A DNA stretch of 64,000 nucleotides from Clostridia bacterium. Its GTDB lineage: Bacteria; Bacillota; Clostridia; Lachnospirales; Lachnospiraceae. How positions within the stretch are numbered: position 1 is the first letter of the stretch; each line of letters begins with the position of its first letter. Below, piece after piece: positions 49,852-59,217 of this stretch. The notes beneath the pieces are model-generated. The model saw nothing but the letters and a program-made list of their open reading frames with translations, had not been told where the DNA came from and did no database searches. The position numbers and the translations under genes were made by a program. The stretch spans positions 193,229 through 257,228 of the forward strand of contig CAJTFD010000005.1 in the NCBI GenBank assembly GCA_910575625.1, given 5' to 3'.

Positions 49852-52800
49852 TTACAGCACCTGATCCAGTGTAGCAAACAGATTATCCACATCGATGGGT
49901 TTCGCGATATGCCCGTTCATCCCACTGCGCAGGGCCGCCTGCTTATCTTCATCGAAAGCGTTCGCCGTCATGGCGATGATCGGGATGGAGGCCAGTGTGC
50001 GGTCTTCTAATCTACGGATTTTTTTTGCCGCCTCATAACCGTCCATCATGGGCATCTGGATATCCATGAGCACCAGCTGATAATAGCCATGTGCGGAGCT
50101 CCCCAGCATCTCCACGGCCTCCTGTCCGTTTTCCGCCACCTCGATCGTAAATCCTGCCTCCTCCAGGATCGCCACAGCGATCTCCTGGTTCAGCTCATTG
50201 TCTTCCGCCAGCAAGATCCGCCCTGCATGGCGTCTCACCGCCTCCGCGCCAGCCCTTTCCTCGCGCCGTTCTTCCCCATACACGATCGATTGCAGGCAGC
50301 TCTGCAGCTCCGAAAGGAACAGCGGTTTGCTGCAGAACGCCGTGACCCCGGCTTCCACGGCCTCATCCTCGATATCTGACCAGTCGTAGGCCGTCAGGAT
50401 GATGATCGGCACTTTATCTCCGGTCTCTTTGCGTATCCTGCGGGTGACCTCGACCCCGTTCATGTCCGGCAGCAGCCAGTCGATGATATACACACCGTAT
50501 TCATCCCCCCGCATCGCCGCCTGGCGGGTGCGCAGCACCGCTTCTTTCCCGGACAGAGTCCACTCCGCCCGCAGCCCGATCTGCTGGAGCATATACGATA
50601 CGCTGTCACAAGTGTTAAAATCGTCGTCCGCCACCAATGCCCTGCAGTTCCGCAGTTCCGGTATGTCCTGACTTCCCTTTTCACCCAGGTTGAGCCGGAA
50701 TGTGAAAGCGACCGTCACCTCCGTGCCCACGCCCTGTTCACTGCTGACCTCGATCGAGCCGTTCATCATGTCCACGATATTCTTTGTGATCGCCATCCCC
50801 AGGCCAGTCCCCGGTATCCCGCTGATCGTGGTGGTGTTTTCCCGCTCAAAAGGCTCGAAGATGCGTGCTACAAACTCCTCGCTCATCCCGATGCCGTTAT
50901 CCTTGATGTAAAACTCGTAATGCGCGCTGCCCGCCGGCGCACCGGCCTTCTCCCTGACCCGCATGCTCACCGTGCCGCCTGCGCCGGTGTATTTCACCGC
51001 GTTGCTCAATAGATTCAGGAGCACCTGGTTCAGCCGCAGTTTATCGCAATAGATCTCCTCATCAATGATATCCATGGCATCCATATACAGCTCAAGCTGC
51101 TTTGCATGGACGTCCGCCTGTATGATGTTGCGCAGCCCATGGAGGATCTCCGACAGGCTGCAGGGTTTTTCCTCCAGACGGATCTTGCCGCTCTCGATAC
51201 GGCTCATATCCAGCACATCGTTGATCAGACTCAGCAGATGGTTCCCCGAAGTCATGATCTTCTTTAAGTATTCCTCCACCTGCCCTTTATTATCAATATG
51301 CGTGATCGCCAGAGCTGTGAAACCTACGATCGCATTCATCGGCGTGCGGATATCGTGGGACATATTGGATAAAAACAGACTCTTCGCCTTGCTGGCCCGG
51401 TTGGCCTGCTGGAGCGCATCCTCCAACAAGCCCTTCTTCTCCATCTCCTCCCGGATCTCCTCATCCACGCTGCGCAGCCCCAGGACGATCCCATGATCCG
51501 CAGCCCAGTTCCCCGCGCGGACTGCTTTCATCTGAAAATACTCGACTGCCCCATCCTGGCAAGTCCGGTAATTCATGTAATAAAGTTTCTTCTCCGACAG
51601 TTCCTTTTTCAGCTGATCCAGAGAAAAAGCCTGCAGCAGCATCTCCCGATCTTCCTCGTGCACGAATGTCTCTATATAACAGCTCATGCTCTTTTTAAGC
51701 GACAGATGCTCCCCCTGGAAGATCGGGTTGAAGAGATGCCCTTGCCCGTCATCGTTGCGCAGGGTCTGGCCCATACCTAAATCCAAGTCGAAAAAGCACA
51801 CCAGGTTGTAGTCGATCCCCAGCGCCTGGACCAGTTCCATCTGGCGCATCTCCCTCTTCTGCTCCTGTTTCTTCTGGGCCGTACAGTCCAGGATAAAACG
51901 CTGGTAGAATAATTCACCGTCTCTCTCCAGGAGCTTCACATTTCCTGTAACATGCAGGATATCCCCATTCTTGTGCTGGACGCGGTACTCAATGCTGTTG
52001 TTGTCGCCCGCTTTTTTCAGGCCCCCGATCAGCTCACAGAGGCTTTCTTTGTCCTCGCCCATTACAGAGGCCGCGACCGTATCAAATCCGTCCTCCTCCA
52101 TCTCCCTCTGTGAGTCATATCCCAGAAGTTCCAGCGCCGCCCTGTTGATGCTCAAGACCCGCTTCCCATCCAGGGAATGGCAGATGATCCCGCAGTCCAT
52201 CGTGGTGAAGATCGTCTCCAGCGTCTGGCTCTTCCGGAGGAGTTCCTCCTCATAGGCCCTCTCCTGCGTCACGTCGATGCCCACGCCTACCGTCCCCATC
52301 ACTTCCCCGTCCAGGTCGTACAGCGGTGACTTATAGGTGGTGAGCGTCCGCAGCCCCTCCCCGGTCTGGATGACCTCCTCGGCTATAAAGGTCTCCTTCC
52401 GCTCCATAACTTGGCGTTCCGACTCGATACAGGCTGGATCATCCTCTTCCACATCCCAGATATAGGCGTGGCCGCGACCTTCCACCTGCTCTTTCCGCTT
52501 GTTGACTGTCTGGCAGAAGCTGTCATTGACTTTTCGGTGGATCCCGTCTTTATCTTTGAACCAGATCAGCGTAGGTATATTGTTGATCGCCGCAGCCAAA
52601 TACTGCTCCGTCTGCCAAAAATCTTTCTCCATCTTGCAGGCCCGCTGCCATCCGAGGAACCGGAATCTCACCTCCTCATCCGACATGGGCATGATCCACA
52701 TATCCCTGACCGCTGAAAGATCCTCCGCCAAAAGCGTGCGCTGCCCTTCCCCCACCAATAAGATCAGTTCCGCATGATCCCCTTTGGCCGCGGCCAGGAT

Positions 52801-52995
52801 CCGGACCGCATCCCTCGCATCCATATCCCGCAGGTCCGCCAGGATCACATCCGCCCATGCCGCCAACGCCGCATCCACCTCGGCGCTCCCCATAAACTCA
52901 TGGGTAAAATGTTCAAGAGGAGACATTCCCTTTATGATCTCAAATACCCTGTGCGGACGGCCTGCTAGGTAAAACCGCATATGACAATGATACAT
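49852..52995 (-). CDS. Hybrid sensor histidine kinase with PAS domains and two receiver domains
   Basis: This 1047-residue cytosolic kinase has no membrane helix. In order: an N-terminal receiver-like domain without obvious acidic pocket (about 1-120); PAS domains (about 135-270 and 275-395, LIWFKDKDGIHRKVNDSFCQ; GIICHSLDGKRVLSINRAAL); a further PAS-like region; HisKA with phosphorylated His in NMSHDIRTPMNAIVGF; HATPase with NAVKYTG and GTGLGMAITKNIV; receiver 1 (Asp in VYIIDWLLPDMNG) and receiver 2 (Asp in LVLMDIQMPMMDG). No histidine phosphotransfer domain or output domain is attached, so the partner lies elsewhere. The start at 52995 has AGGGGGAAACAGGG. Confidence 0.93.
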   Translation of the reverse strand: MYHCHMRFYLAGRPHRVFEIIKGMSPLEHFTHEFMGSAEVDAALAAWADVILADLRDMDARDAVRILAAAKGDHAELILLVGEGQRTLLAEDLSAVRDMWIMPMSDEEVRFRFLGWQRACKMEKDFWQTEQYLAAAINNIPTLIWFKDKDGIHRKVNDSFCQTVNKRKEQVEGRGHAYIWDVEEDDPACIESERQVMERKETFIAEEVIQTGEGLRTLTTYKSPLYDLDGEVMGTVGVGIDVTQERAYEEELLRKSQTLETIFTTMDCGIICHSLDGKRVLSINRAALELLGYDSQREMEEDGFDTVAASVMGEDKESLCELIGGLKKAGDNNSIEYRVQHKNGDILHVTGNVKLLERDGELFYQRFILDCTAQKKQEQKREMRQMELVQALGIDYNLVCFFDLDLGMGQTLRNDDGQGHLFNPIFQGEHLSLKKSMSCYIETFVHEEDREMLLQAFSLDQLKKELSEKKLYYMNYRTCQDGAVEYFQMKAVRAGNWAADHGIVLGLRSVDEEIREEMEKKGLLEDALQQANRASKAKSLFLSNMSHDIRTPMNAIVGFTALAITHIDNKGQVEEYLKKIMTSGNHLLSLINDVLDMSRIESGKIRLEEKPCSLSEILHGLRNIIQADVHAKQLELYMDAMDIIDEEIYCDKLRLNQVLLNLLSNAVKYTGAGGTVSMRVREKAGAPAGSAHYEFYIKDNGIGMSEEFVARIFEPFERENTTTISGIPGTGLGMAITKNIVDMMNGSIEVSSEQGVGTEVTVAFTFRLNLGEKGSQDIPELRNCRALVADDDFNTCDSVSYMLQQIGLRAEWTLSGKEAVLRTRQAAMRGDEYGVYIIDWLLPDMNGVEVTRRIRKETGDKVPIIILTAYDWSDIEDEAVEAGVTAFCSKPLFLSELQSCLQSIVYGEERREERAGAEAVRRHAGRILLAEDNELNQEIAVAILEEAGFTIEVAENGQEAVEMLGSSAHGYYQLVLMDIQMPMMDGYEAAKKIRRLEDRTLASIPIIAMTANAFDEDKQAALRSGMNGHIAKPIDVDNLFATLDQVL

Positions 52996-53023
52996 CCCTG
53001 TTTCCCCCTAATTCCATGATAAA

Positions 53024-53056
53024 GAAAGTCCGTTGCCTCTGCGCTCCGGGACTTTC
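53024..53056 (-). other. Hairpin in the leader of the kinase gene
   Basis: On the minus strand GAAAGTCC and GGACTTTC form an 8-bp stem around 17 bases and are followed by TTT, 28 bases upstream of the kinase start. It could be a second terminator for the MCP gene or an attenuating structure; no riboswitch consensus was recognised. Confidence 0.45.
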
Positions 53057-53062
53057 AATAGT

Positions 53063-53110
53063 AAAAAAGCTCTCCGCGCAGGGTCACCACCCTGCAGCAG
53101 AGAGAGCTTT
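53063..53110 (-). terminator. Terminator of the chemoreceptor gene
   Basis: Interrupted stem: AGCTCTC pairs with GAGAGCT and an inner GCAGGGT/ACCCTGC forms the top (53078-53095). Six T residues follow on the minus strand, 14 bases beyond the stop. Confidence 0.85.
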
Positions 53111-53123
53111 CATCCATAGTGGC

Positions 53124-55061
53124 TTAATATTTGGAAAAATCGTCCTGAAAATGTATTTCCCCCACTTGATCCCTGATCTCCGGACTGAGTGCAGCTTCCG
53201 CTTCAAAATCCTGTTCTGGTTCAGGCACTGGTGTTGACCACTGCTTTGGCGCCGGACTCATCTCGAATTTCGGCTGTGCCTTTACCGGAGCCGGAGCAGC
53301 CGCCTTGATAGAAGACCTTGGAGCCGCCACTGGTTTCCTCATCGCGCTTATGCCGCTGTCTTCACTGTTGCGGAATGTAAATCTGGCGAGCAGATCATGC
53401 AGCAGACGAGCCTGTCCGGAAAGCTCCTCGCTGGCCGCCGCACTCTCTTGTGCTGTCGCTGAGTTCGTCTGCACAACGCTGGCGATCTGATCGATCCCCA
53501 CTGTGATCTGTGAGATGGATTCCGCCTGCGATGTGGATGCCTTTGATATATCGTTGATGATGCCCACGACTTCTTCCGAATCAGATACCACTTCCTGTAC
53601 AGAAGCTGCCGTCTCACTGGCGATCTTCGTTCCATTTTCAACCGCCTGGATCGCGCTCTCGATCAGGGCTGTCGTATTGCTTGCCGCTTCCGCACTCTTT
53701 CCTGCCAGGCTGCGCACTTCATCGGCAACAACAGCAAAACCTTTTCCGGCTGTCCCGGCCCTGGCTGCCTCTACAGCTGCATTCAGCGCTAAGATATTGG
53801 TCTGGAACGCGATATCCTCGATCGTCTTGATGATCTTACCGATCTCGTTTGAAGCCGCACTGATCTTATCCATAGCCTGGATCATCTCAGCCATCTGGCT
53901 GTTGCTCTCGCTGAGTTTCATACCCATGCGGTTCGCACGCATGCTGGCATCTTCTGCGCTCTTCGCGTTGCTATTGACATTCTGGGAGATACCAGTGAGC
54001 GTAGCCGCCAATTCTTCCACTGAACTTGCCTGTTCCGTCGCCCCCTGTGAGAGTGCCTGAGAACCGTCTGAAACCTGGTCTGCACTCAGATCCACCTGTT
54101 CTGTCGCTGAATTGATCTGGTTGAGTGTATCATTCAGACTGCGCGCGATCATCCGCAGAGCGTCTATCACAAGCTCAAAATCACCTTGGTATGATTCCGG
54201 ACAAGTACTATGTACATCGAAATTCCCATCTGCCATCCCGCGCAGGATCTGTTCCTCATCATGTATGATCGCCTGCAGGGAATCCACGATAGCCTGGGTG
54301 GATATGGATAGGACCTCCGTCTCATCATGGTTCTTCACTGTGGGCACCGGTGAATTAAGGTCACCTTGCGCCAAAAGACGCAGACGTTCCGCACACTGCT
54401 TGATCGGTATCGCCACGTCCTTGGACACTTTGCGGGATATGAGCGCCGACAATATCATCGAGACAACGATGATCGTTACGCTTAAGATCGTGCTGTTCCT
54501 CGCCAGTTTGGATGATTCCGTCATACTCCTGGCCGCAGCGTCCGCCTTGGAATCCATGATCGTGGACAGATTTGCGAATGATCTATCATAGAGAGGATCC
54601 ACCTCTTCCCGGCACTGTGCAAACAGATTCCCCATCTCGATGCTGCTCACATCGTGCGCCCGCTCGATGTATTCATCGACCGCTTTTTTATACTCCTCCA
54701 GGTTCACTTCCCATTCTGAAAAAGCCTGTTGGCTGGCCTCTGTGAGCAGGGTCGGTTTTACCTGCTCCATATACTCTTCTGTCTTCGTAAGATTTTCACG
54801 CAGCTCATCCTCCAGCTGCACTTTCAACTCCGCATCTGACGAATTGATGATATCGTGGATGCCGCGCCTAGTCGCCGTAAACGCTACCCCCGCATAGCCC
54901 ACATCGCCCAGAGGGAGTCCATACGAAGTCAGCGCCTCAGAATACGCCCTGTTCACCTGCCTGATACCTGTCAGCCCTGTGATACCCGATACGATCGCCA
55001 ACATAGTGACCAGAAAAAAAGCAACGACTATCTTTCTCCTAAGGTTCATTTTTTTGATCAT
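53124..55061 (-). CDS. Methyl-accepting chemotaxis protein
   Basis: This 645-residue chemoreceptor has a transmembrane helix at about 10-32, an extracellular four-helix-bundle ligand domain (33-185; [15 protein letters not shown] and [20 protein letters not shown]), a second helix (about 190-212), a HAMP domain ([20 protein letters not shown]) and a long coiled-coil signalling domain. The hairpin tip [20 protein letters not shown] is the binding site for CheA and CheW. The C-terminal tail is Pro/Ala-rich without a CheR-binding pentapeptide. The start at 55061 ([10 protein letters not shown]) has GGTAGGAGAC upstream. Together with the YjfB-like gene it implies motility or pilus-linked sensing. 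Confidence 0.94.
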   Translation of the reverse strand: MIKKMNLRRKIVVAFFLVTMLAIVSGITGLTGIRQVNRAYSEALTSYGLPLGDVGYAGVAFTATRRGIHDIINSSDAELKVQLEDELRENLTKTEEYMEQVKPTLLTEASQQAFSEWEVNLEEYKKAVDEYIERAHDVSSIEMGNLFAQCREEVDPLYDRSFANLSTIMDSKADAAARSMTESSKLARNSTILSVTIIVVSMILSALISRKVSKDVAIPIKQCAERLRLLAQGDLNSPVPTVKNHDETEVLSISTQAIVDSLQAIIHDEEQILRGMADGNFDVHSTCPESYQGDFELVIDALRMIARSLNDTLNQINSATEQVDLSADQVSDGSQALSQGATEQASSVEELAATLTGISQNVNSNAKSAEDASMRANRMGMKLSESNSQMAEMIQAMDKISAASNEIGKIIKTIEDIAFQTNILALNAAVEAARAGTAGKGFAVVADEVRSLAGKSAEAASNTTALIESAIQAVENGTKIASETAASVQEVVSDSEEVVGIINDISKASTSQAESISQITVGIDQIASVVQTNSATAQESAAASEELSGQARLLHDLLARFTFRNSEDSGISAMRKPVAAPRSSIKAAAPAPVKAQPKFEMSPAPKQWSTPVPEPEQDFEAEAALSPEIRDQVGEIHFQDDFSKY

Positions 55062-55258
55062 GTCTCCTACCTGCCTCCATAACATTAATATTATTTTAGG
55101 ATCCGTCCGTCAAAAACGCGAAAAGCCTTTTATACTGCCGTATGTGTTTTCAGCGGTCTGATCATTTTAAAAAAAATGCTCGTACATAGATATACAAGAT
55201 TTATATCGACAAAAACCCAAAAAAAATAAGAGGTTTTTGAAATAAATTTAAATCCAAC
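55062..55258. other. AT-rich divergent intergenic region
   Basis: About 200 bases between the MCP and Sfp-type genes. It is AT-rich with several poly-A tracts. No clear sigma-28-type (TAAA-N15-GCCGATAA) promoter was found for the MCP gene. Confidence 0.4.
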
Positions 55259-55287
55259 TTTACAATCGGATCCTCATCTACTATAAT
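55259..55287 (+). promoter_or_regulatory. Promoter of the phosphopantetheinyl transferase gene
   Basis: TTTACA (55259-55264) and a perfect TATAAT (55282-55287) are 17 bases apart, about 38 bases before the ATG. Confidence 0.8.
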
Positions 55288-55324
55288 AACACAAACAGCA
55301 GATTTTTCAAGGAAAGGTGTATCT

Positions 55325-55990
55325 ATGGTCTACACTTGGATCGGGGATGTCCGCCCCCTTTTGCAGGGATCTTGCTATACAAAATACTGGCGGCAGCTCC
55401 CGGAGCACCGCCGGGAGAAAGCCGACCGGTATCGTTTTCCCATGGGACGGGCCTTGAGCGCGGGCGTCTGGATCCTGTGGCAGCAGGCCAGGCGCGCGCT
55501 GGACCTGCCGCCGGACACCCCTTTTAACCTATCCCACTCCGGATATTACGCCCTATGCGCGGCTGCGGACGGCACACACAGGATGGATGGACCTGTCCGA
55601 TCCGAGGGACCGATCCAGGTGGGCTGCGATGTGGAACAGATCACAGCCTATCGGGACGGGATCGCGCGGCGGTTCTTCTGCCCCAGGGAATACGCCCACA
55701 TCCAGGCCCAAAAAGACCCGGACGTACAGCGGCAGCTCTTCTTCCGCTACTGGGTGTTAAAAGAAAGTTTTATGAAAGCCACGCGTCAGGGCATGGCGAT
55801 GGGACTCGACTCTTTCTGCCTGGATGTGGCGGATGCTGCAGACGGAGCGGATCCCGTTCTGCACTCCTGCCCCGGCCCTTATGAACGGGGATCTTATCAT
55901 TTCCGGGAATTTGATCTGGGCTCATACCGGGCAGCGGTCTGTTCCACAGATCCGACGATCGCCCCCCTGCTGCACTGGATCACCTTTTAG
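55325..55990 (+). CDS. 4'-phosphopantetheinyl transferase, Sfp type
   Basis: Sfp-type enzymes load the phosphopantetheine arm from CoA onto carrier proteins of peptide or polyketide synthases. The 221-residue pseudo-dimeric enzyme has P1-like FNLSHSGYYALCA, the Mg-binding VGCDVEQITAY (Asp and Glu) and FFRYWVLKESFMKATRQGMA (the W-x-x-K-E-S/A block). The cognate carrier proteins are not in the window, so the target system, whether a biosynthetic cluster or a fatty-acid-type synthase, is unknown. GGAAAGGTG precedes the ATG. It ends two bases from the convergent YlmC-type gene. Confidence 0.92.
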   Translation: MVYTWIGDVRPLLQGSCYTKYWRQLPEHRREKADRYRFPMGRALSAGVWILWQQARRALDLPPDTPFNLSHSGYYALCAAADGTHRMDGPVRSEGPIQVGCDVEQITAYRDGIARRFFCPREYAHIQAQKDPDVQRQLFFRYWVLKESFMKATRQGMAMGLDSFCLDVADAADGADPVLHSCPGPYERGSYHFREFDLGSYRAAVCSTDPTIAPLLHWITF

Positions 55991-55992
55991 GA

Positions 55993-56253
55993 TCACGCGT
56001 CCCTCCCCTTGAGACATTGATCCTCTTTGATCTCCACCAGGATGATATCCTCCCCGATCTGACAGATACAGCACCAGGGGATGATGTATTCGCTGTCCCT
56101 CCCCAGAAAGCCAAAGACGCGGCCCGGGCCGGGCAGGATGAGGGCAGTCAAGTTCCCCGTCTTCGGGTCAAATTCCACATCTATAGGGCAGCCCAGGCTC
56201 TTACAGGTACAGGTATTGATGACCTCTTTTTGCTTTAACTCACATACCCGCAT
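55993..56253 (-). CDS. YlmC/YmxH-like PRC-barrel protein
   Basis: This 86-residue protein has the PRC-barrel pattern of YlmC/YmxH sporulation-associated proteins: MRVCELKQKEVINTCTCKSL, GCPIDVEFDPKTGNLTALIL, IIPWCCICQIGEDIILVEI. Members are widespread in spore-forming Firmicutes, but the function is not established beyond association with sporulation. It is rich in Cys (five residues), unusual for the family. It is convergent with the Sfp-type gene at a gap of two bases. Confidence 0.86.
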   Translation of the reverse strand: MRVCELKQKEVINTCTCKSLGCPIDVEFDPKTGNLTALILPGPGRVFGFLGRDSEYIIPWCCICQIGEDIILVEIKEDQCLKGRDA

Positions 56254-56336
56254 GGAAAATATCCTTTTAAAAATATCTTTTCATAAGTAACTATATGGGC
56301 GCGTGTTCCAAAAGAGTACGATATAGGAGGCAATAT

Positions 56337-56786
56337 ATGAGATGTCCTTTTTGTAATCAGGAAAATACCCGTGTCGTGGATTCCAGACCGGTGGAGGAAA
56401 ACAATTCCATCCGGCGCAGGCGGCTCTGCGACGCCTGCAGCAAACGTTTCACCACCTACGAAAAAGTGGAGACGATCCCCCTGATCGTGATCAAGAAAGA
56501 TATGAGCCGGGAACAATACGACCGGACCAAGGTCGAAAACGGCGTCCTGCGCGCCTGTTATAAACGGCCGATCTCCGTGGACCAAGTAGATGAGGCCGTC
56601 AACGCCATCGAGACAAAGATCTTCGGCGAAGGCGACCGGGAGATCCCCAGCTCCCGCATCGGCGAGATCGTGATGGAACATTTAAAAGCCTTGGACGGCG
56701 TGGCCTATGTACGATTTGCCTCTGTGTACAGAGAATTTAAAGATATCAACACCTTTATGGATGAATTAAAAAAGATCCTGGAGTGA
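56337..56786 (+). CDS. nrdR: Transcriptional repressor NrdR
   Basis: NrdR represses ribonucleotide reductase genes in response to bound (d)ATP. The 149-residue protein has the N-terminal zinc ribbon [20 protein letters not shown] with [13 protein letters not shown] (four cysteines) and an ATP-cone domain ([20 protein letters not shown] and [20 protein letters not shown]). The start at 56337 with AGGAGG immediately upstream is preferred over 56295. It ends three bases from the convergent terD gene. NrdR boxes were not found near the window's genes. Confidence 0.96.
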   Translation: MRCPFCNQENTRVVDSRPVEENNSIRRRRLCDACSKRFTTYEKVETIPLIVIKKDMSREQYDRTKVENGVLRACYKRPISVDQVDEAVNAIETKIFGEGDREIPSSRIGEIVMEHLKALDGVAYVRFASVYREFKDINTFMDELKKILE

Positions 56787-56789
56787 CGG

Positions 56790-57371
56790 TTACGCCACCT
56801 CGATCCCATAATGCCCGCAGAGCGCCGCGAGCCCGCCCTGGAACCCGCTCCCGATGGCATTAAATTTCCACCCGCCGTTCCTTCTATATAATTCACCCAC
56901 GACCACCGCCGTCTCGATGGAGAAATCTTCCCCCAGGTCGTACCAGATCAGATCCGCGCCCGTGTCCTCGTCCACGATGTGGATGAACGCGTTGGAGACC
57001 TGCCCGAAATTCTGCCGCCGGGCCTCCGCCTCGTAGATCGTGACCGTGAAGACCACCCTGTCGATGTTGTCCGGGATCTTCGTCAGGTCCACCTGGATCT
57101 GCTCGTCGTCGCCGTCACCGGCCCCGGTCAGATTATCCCCCATGTGCAGCACCGCTCCGCTTTGGTGCTCCAGGTTGCCGTAAAATATGAAATCCTTATC
57201 CGCGGGGCATTTCCCGTCCGCGCCCACCATGAACGCGGCCGCGTCCAGGTCAAAATCAGCGCCGGGATCAAATGTGTTCACATCCCATCCAAGCCCTACC
57301 ATCAGGTTCTTGAGGCTGGGATTGCCTTTGGTCAGATCGACCTTTTGTCCTTTTACAAGATTGATCGGCAT
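56790..57371 (-). CDS. TerD family calcium-binding protein
   Basis: TerD-type proteins bind Ca2+ and are linked to tellurite resistance, phage or stress responses. The 193-residue protein has the family blocks [60 protein letters not shown] and [20 protein letters not shown]; the aspartate-rich loops are the calcium sites. No terB, terC, terZ or terY genes lie in the window, so it is a stand-alone copy. AAAGGAGGAAG precedes the ATG. Confidence 0.94.
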   Translation of the reverse strand: MPINLVKGQKVDLTKGNPSLKNLMVGLGWDVNTFDPGADFDLDAAAFMVGADGKCPADKDFIFYGNLEHQSGAVLHMGDNLTGAGDGDDEQIQVDLTKIPDNIDRVVFTVTIYEAEARRQNFGQVSNAFIHIVDEDTGADLIWYDLGEDFSIETAVVVGELYRRNGGWKFNAIGSGFQGGLAALCGHYGIEVA

Positions 57372-57454
57372 AGTCTTCCTCCTTTATGTGGGCATTGTCA
57401 TGTTGTTGTCCACATTATACCTCGGTGGATACTGTCCGTCAACATCTGCATCCG

Positions 57455-57495
57455 ATCTCCTATAAAAAGACACCTGCCGATGACAGATGCCTTCG
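57455..57495 (-). terminator. Possible terminator downstream of the anti-sigma gene and relic
   Basis: On the minus strand AAGGCATCTG and CAGGTGTCTT form an imperfect stem ending in a T-run (TTTTTATAGG). It lies upstream of terD and about 330 bases beyond the anti-sigma gene stop. Confidence 0.4.
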
Positions 57496-57543
57496 CGTTC
57501 TCCTATACATTCCTTACCTATACTGTCTGCCCCCTGTGCTGCA

Positions 57544-57830
57544 GACCGATCCTCTTTTTCCATGGATATCCTTATGGCGGCATCCCCCAAACATATTCCA
57601 GAGATCATAAAGAAGGTCGACTGCAAAACTCTTTTATTTTTATCGGCCTATTTATAGTCGTCAGCGGACTGGAGAAAACGGGTGTCCTGACGATCATCGC
57701 TGGATCGATCGGAAGCATCAGCGGCGGACATATGAAAGTAATAGCCGGGATCGTCTATGGGTATCTGCCGTGGCCAGCGCGTTTGTCGCGAACATCCCCT
57801 CGGTTTTCTTTATGATGATCCCTCATCTTT
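57544..57830 (+). pseudogene. Decayed fragment of an ArsB/NhaD/SLC13-type ion transporter
   Basis: Three short plus-strand segments in different frames line up as one transporter piece. First SMDILMAASPKHIPEIIKKV with DCKTLLFL. Then, after a shift near 57635, FIFIGLFIVVSGLEKTGVLT and SGGHMKVIAGIV. Then, after a second shift near 57759, WVSAVASAFVANIPSVFFMM. The order LLF-x-G-L-F-I-V-V-x-G-L-E-x-T-G and later S-A-F-V-x-N-I-P is characteristic of ArsB/NhaD/CitMHS-type carriers. Both ends are missing, so it is a dead relic between terD and the anti-sigma gene. Confidence 0.75.
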
Positions 57831-58578
57831 TTTTCCGGATCCTCCCAATGATCCAGCATATGATCCCCGCAACGACCTCCCCCAGCGCGTCACTCACAAA
57901 CCCGCGCAGATGGAGCACATCGATCCACATATAGTCTCCCGTGATCAGTTTTGTCACATAATTTCCCGGGACCGTCAAAAACAGGAGCAGGGCGATACAG
58001 TCCCACAGATCCCATTTTAAAAACCGCCTTAAGAGCACCGGGATCCATAAAACAGCCAGCCATACGGACATGATCGGATACCCATAGCGGAAGAGCCAAA
58101 ATGTCCCCGTATCCATGAGCTGATAGCCGGCAAACTGTATCACCGCCAGCAGGCCCCACGTTCCGATACTCAGCACAGCCATAGCGGCAAGGCATTTATC
58201 TTTTTTGCAGACTGCAAGGACATATGCCAGGACATCCGCATACAACACGGAACTCCCCACGATCAGCGACCATGTGACCCCTCTGTTCAGAGCCAGATCT
58301 ACGATCAGACAGACAAGTATGGCGATCAGGCTGAGCCCGCCCAGGCCGTACAAAAAAAACATCCGTTTTGTCTTTTTCAAAAATCTTTTTACGTCCTGGA
58401 CCTGGGGCGGGGCCGTTTCCTCCTCCAGCTCATAAGCCATATTGCGGCGGACTCCTTCGCATTCCTCACAGCTTTTTAAATGCTCTTCTATGCTCTCTTT
58501 TGAAGCATTACTCACCATCCCCTCCACATAGAGCGGGAGCAGATCTTTTACGATCGCACAATCTAATCTTCTCTCCAT
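57823..58578 (-). CDS. Zinc-finger anti-sigma-like membrane protein
   Basis: This 251-residue protein has an N-terminal zf-HC2-type segment (CAIVKDLLPLYVEGMVSNAS with SIEEHLKSCEECEGVRR, the usual anti-sigma His/Cys arrangement) followed by six hydrophobic segments from about residue 72. This is the layout of membrane-bound ECF anti-sigma factors in Firmicutes. It overlaps the sigma gene by 16 bases, so the two are translationally coupled. The signal is unknown; the polytopic membrane part may sense an envelope agent. Confidence 0.87.
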   Translation of the reverse strand: MERRLDCAIVKDLLPLYVEGMVSNASKESIEEHLKSCEECEGVRRNMAYELEEETAPPQVQDVKRFLKKTKRMFFLYGLGGLSLIAILVCLIVDLALNRGVTWSLIVGSSVLYADVLAYVLAVCKKDKCLAAMAVLSIGTWGLLAVIQFAGYQLMDTGTFWLFRYGYPIMSVWLAVLWIPVLLRRFLKWDLWDCIALLLFLTVPGNYVTKLITGDYMWIDVLHLRGFVSDALGEVVAGIICWIIGRIRKKR

Positions 58579-59060
58579 TCTTTCATCCCTTTCATCAATC
58601 TTTGTTTTCCTCTGTAATAAGTGACCCTTGCCCAGTTTTCCGTTTTTCCCAGGATATCTGCGATCTCCGAAAACCGCAGCTCCCCCGCCAGCCGCAGATA
58701 CATGACTTCCCGGGTCGCATCATCCAGGTTGTGCATGAGACGGAAGATCTCTACTTTTTCCATATTTCCCAGACAAGAATGTTCCACATCTTCGCCCGAA
58801 GGCATCGCGTCGTCCAACTCCACAGTCTTGCGCTTCTTTCTCTTTTCAAGTTCCTTATACCAGAGATTTTTTCCGATCTGGCACAGCCAGACGGACACTT
58901 TGCACTCCCCTCTGAATCGGTCGATCCCTTTTACCGCCTGGTAAAAAGTCTCCTGGGTCAATTCTTCGGCAAGCTGCGCATCCTGCGTCAGGCCGCATAG
59001 ATATCTGTAGAGCATCGTCGCATTTTTCTGATACATCTCTTTGATCTCAGGTTTATCCAC
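58563..59060 (-). CDS. ECF RNA polymerase sigma factor
   Basis: This 165-residue ECF sigma factor has region 2 (MLYRYLCGLTQDAQLAEELT, QETFYQAVKGIDRFRGECK, VSVWLCQIGKNLWYKELEKR) and region 4 (DDATREVMYLRLAGELRFSE, IADILGKTENWARVTYYRGK). The start is GTG at 59058-59060 with GAGGAGG eight bases upstream; the ATG two bases upstream is out of frame. It is coupled to the downstream zinc-finger anti-sigma gene. No ECF-type promoter could be read in front of it. Confidence 0.93.
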   Translation of the reverse strand: MDKPEIKEMYQKNATMLYRYLCGLTQDAQLAEELTQETFYQAVKGIDRFRGECKVSVWLCQIGKNLWYKELEKRKKRKTVELDDAMPSGEDVEHSCLGNMEKVEIFRLMHNLDDATREVMYLRLAGELRFSEIADILGKTENWARVTYYRGKQRLMKGMKEWRED

Positions 59061-59217
59061 ATTTTGTACCTCCTCATATCATCTGTTCTTTTTAAACGCC
59101 GTTTGTTACAAGAAAGCAAAAAAATTTTCCCCAGCCGTCCCGTCAGGGCAGATACCGGGGAAAATATATCATCTCATTTTATATCCCATATGGACGCGGA
59201 TCACGCCTCGCCGATCC

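Noticed and set aside
52996..53123. c-di-GMP riboswitch before the hybrid kinase
   Set aside because: The region has a terminator and one 8-bp hairpin but none of the conserved GEMM internal loops.
56979..57815. 278-codon plus-strand open frame as a gene
   Set aside because: Its first half is antisense to terD; only the last part has transporter similarity and that continues in other frames, so it is treated as part of a pseudogene.
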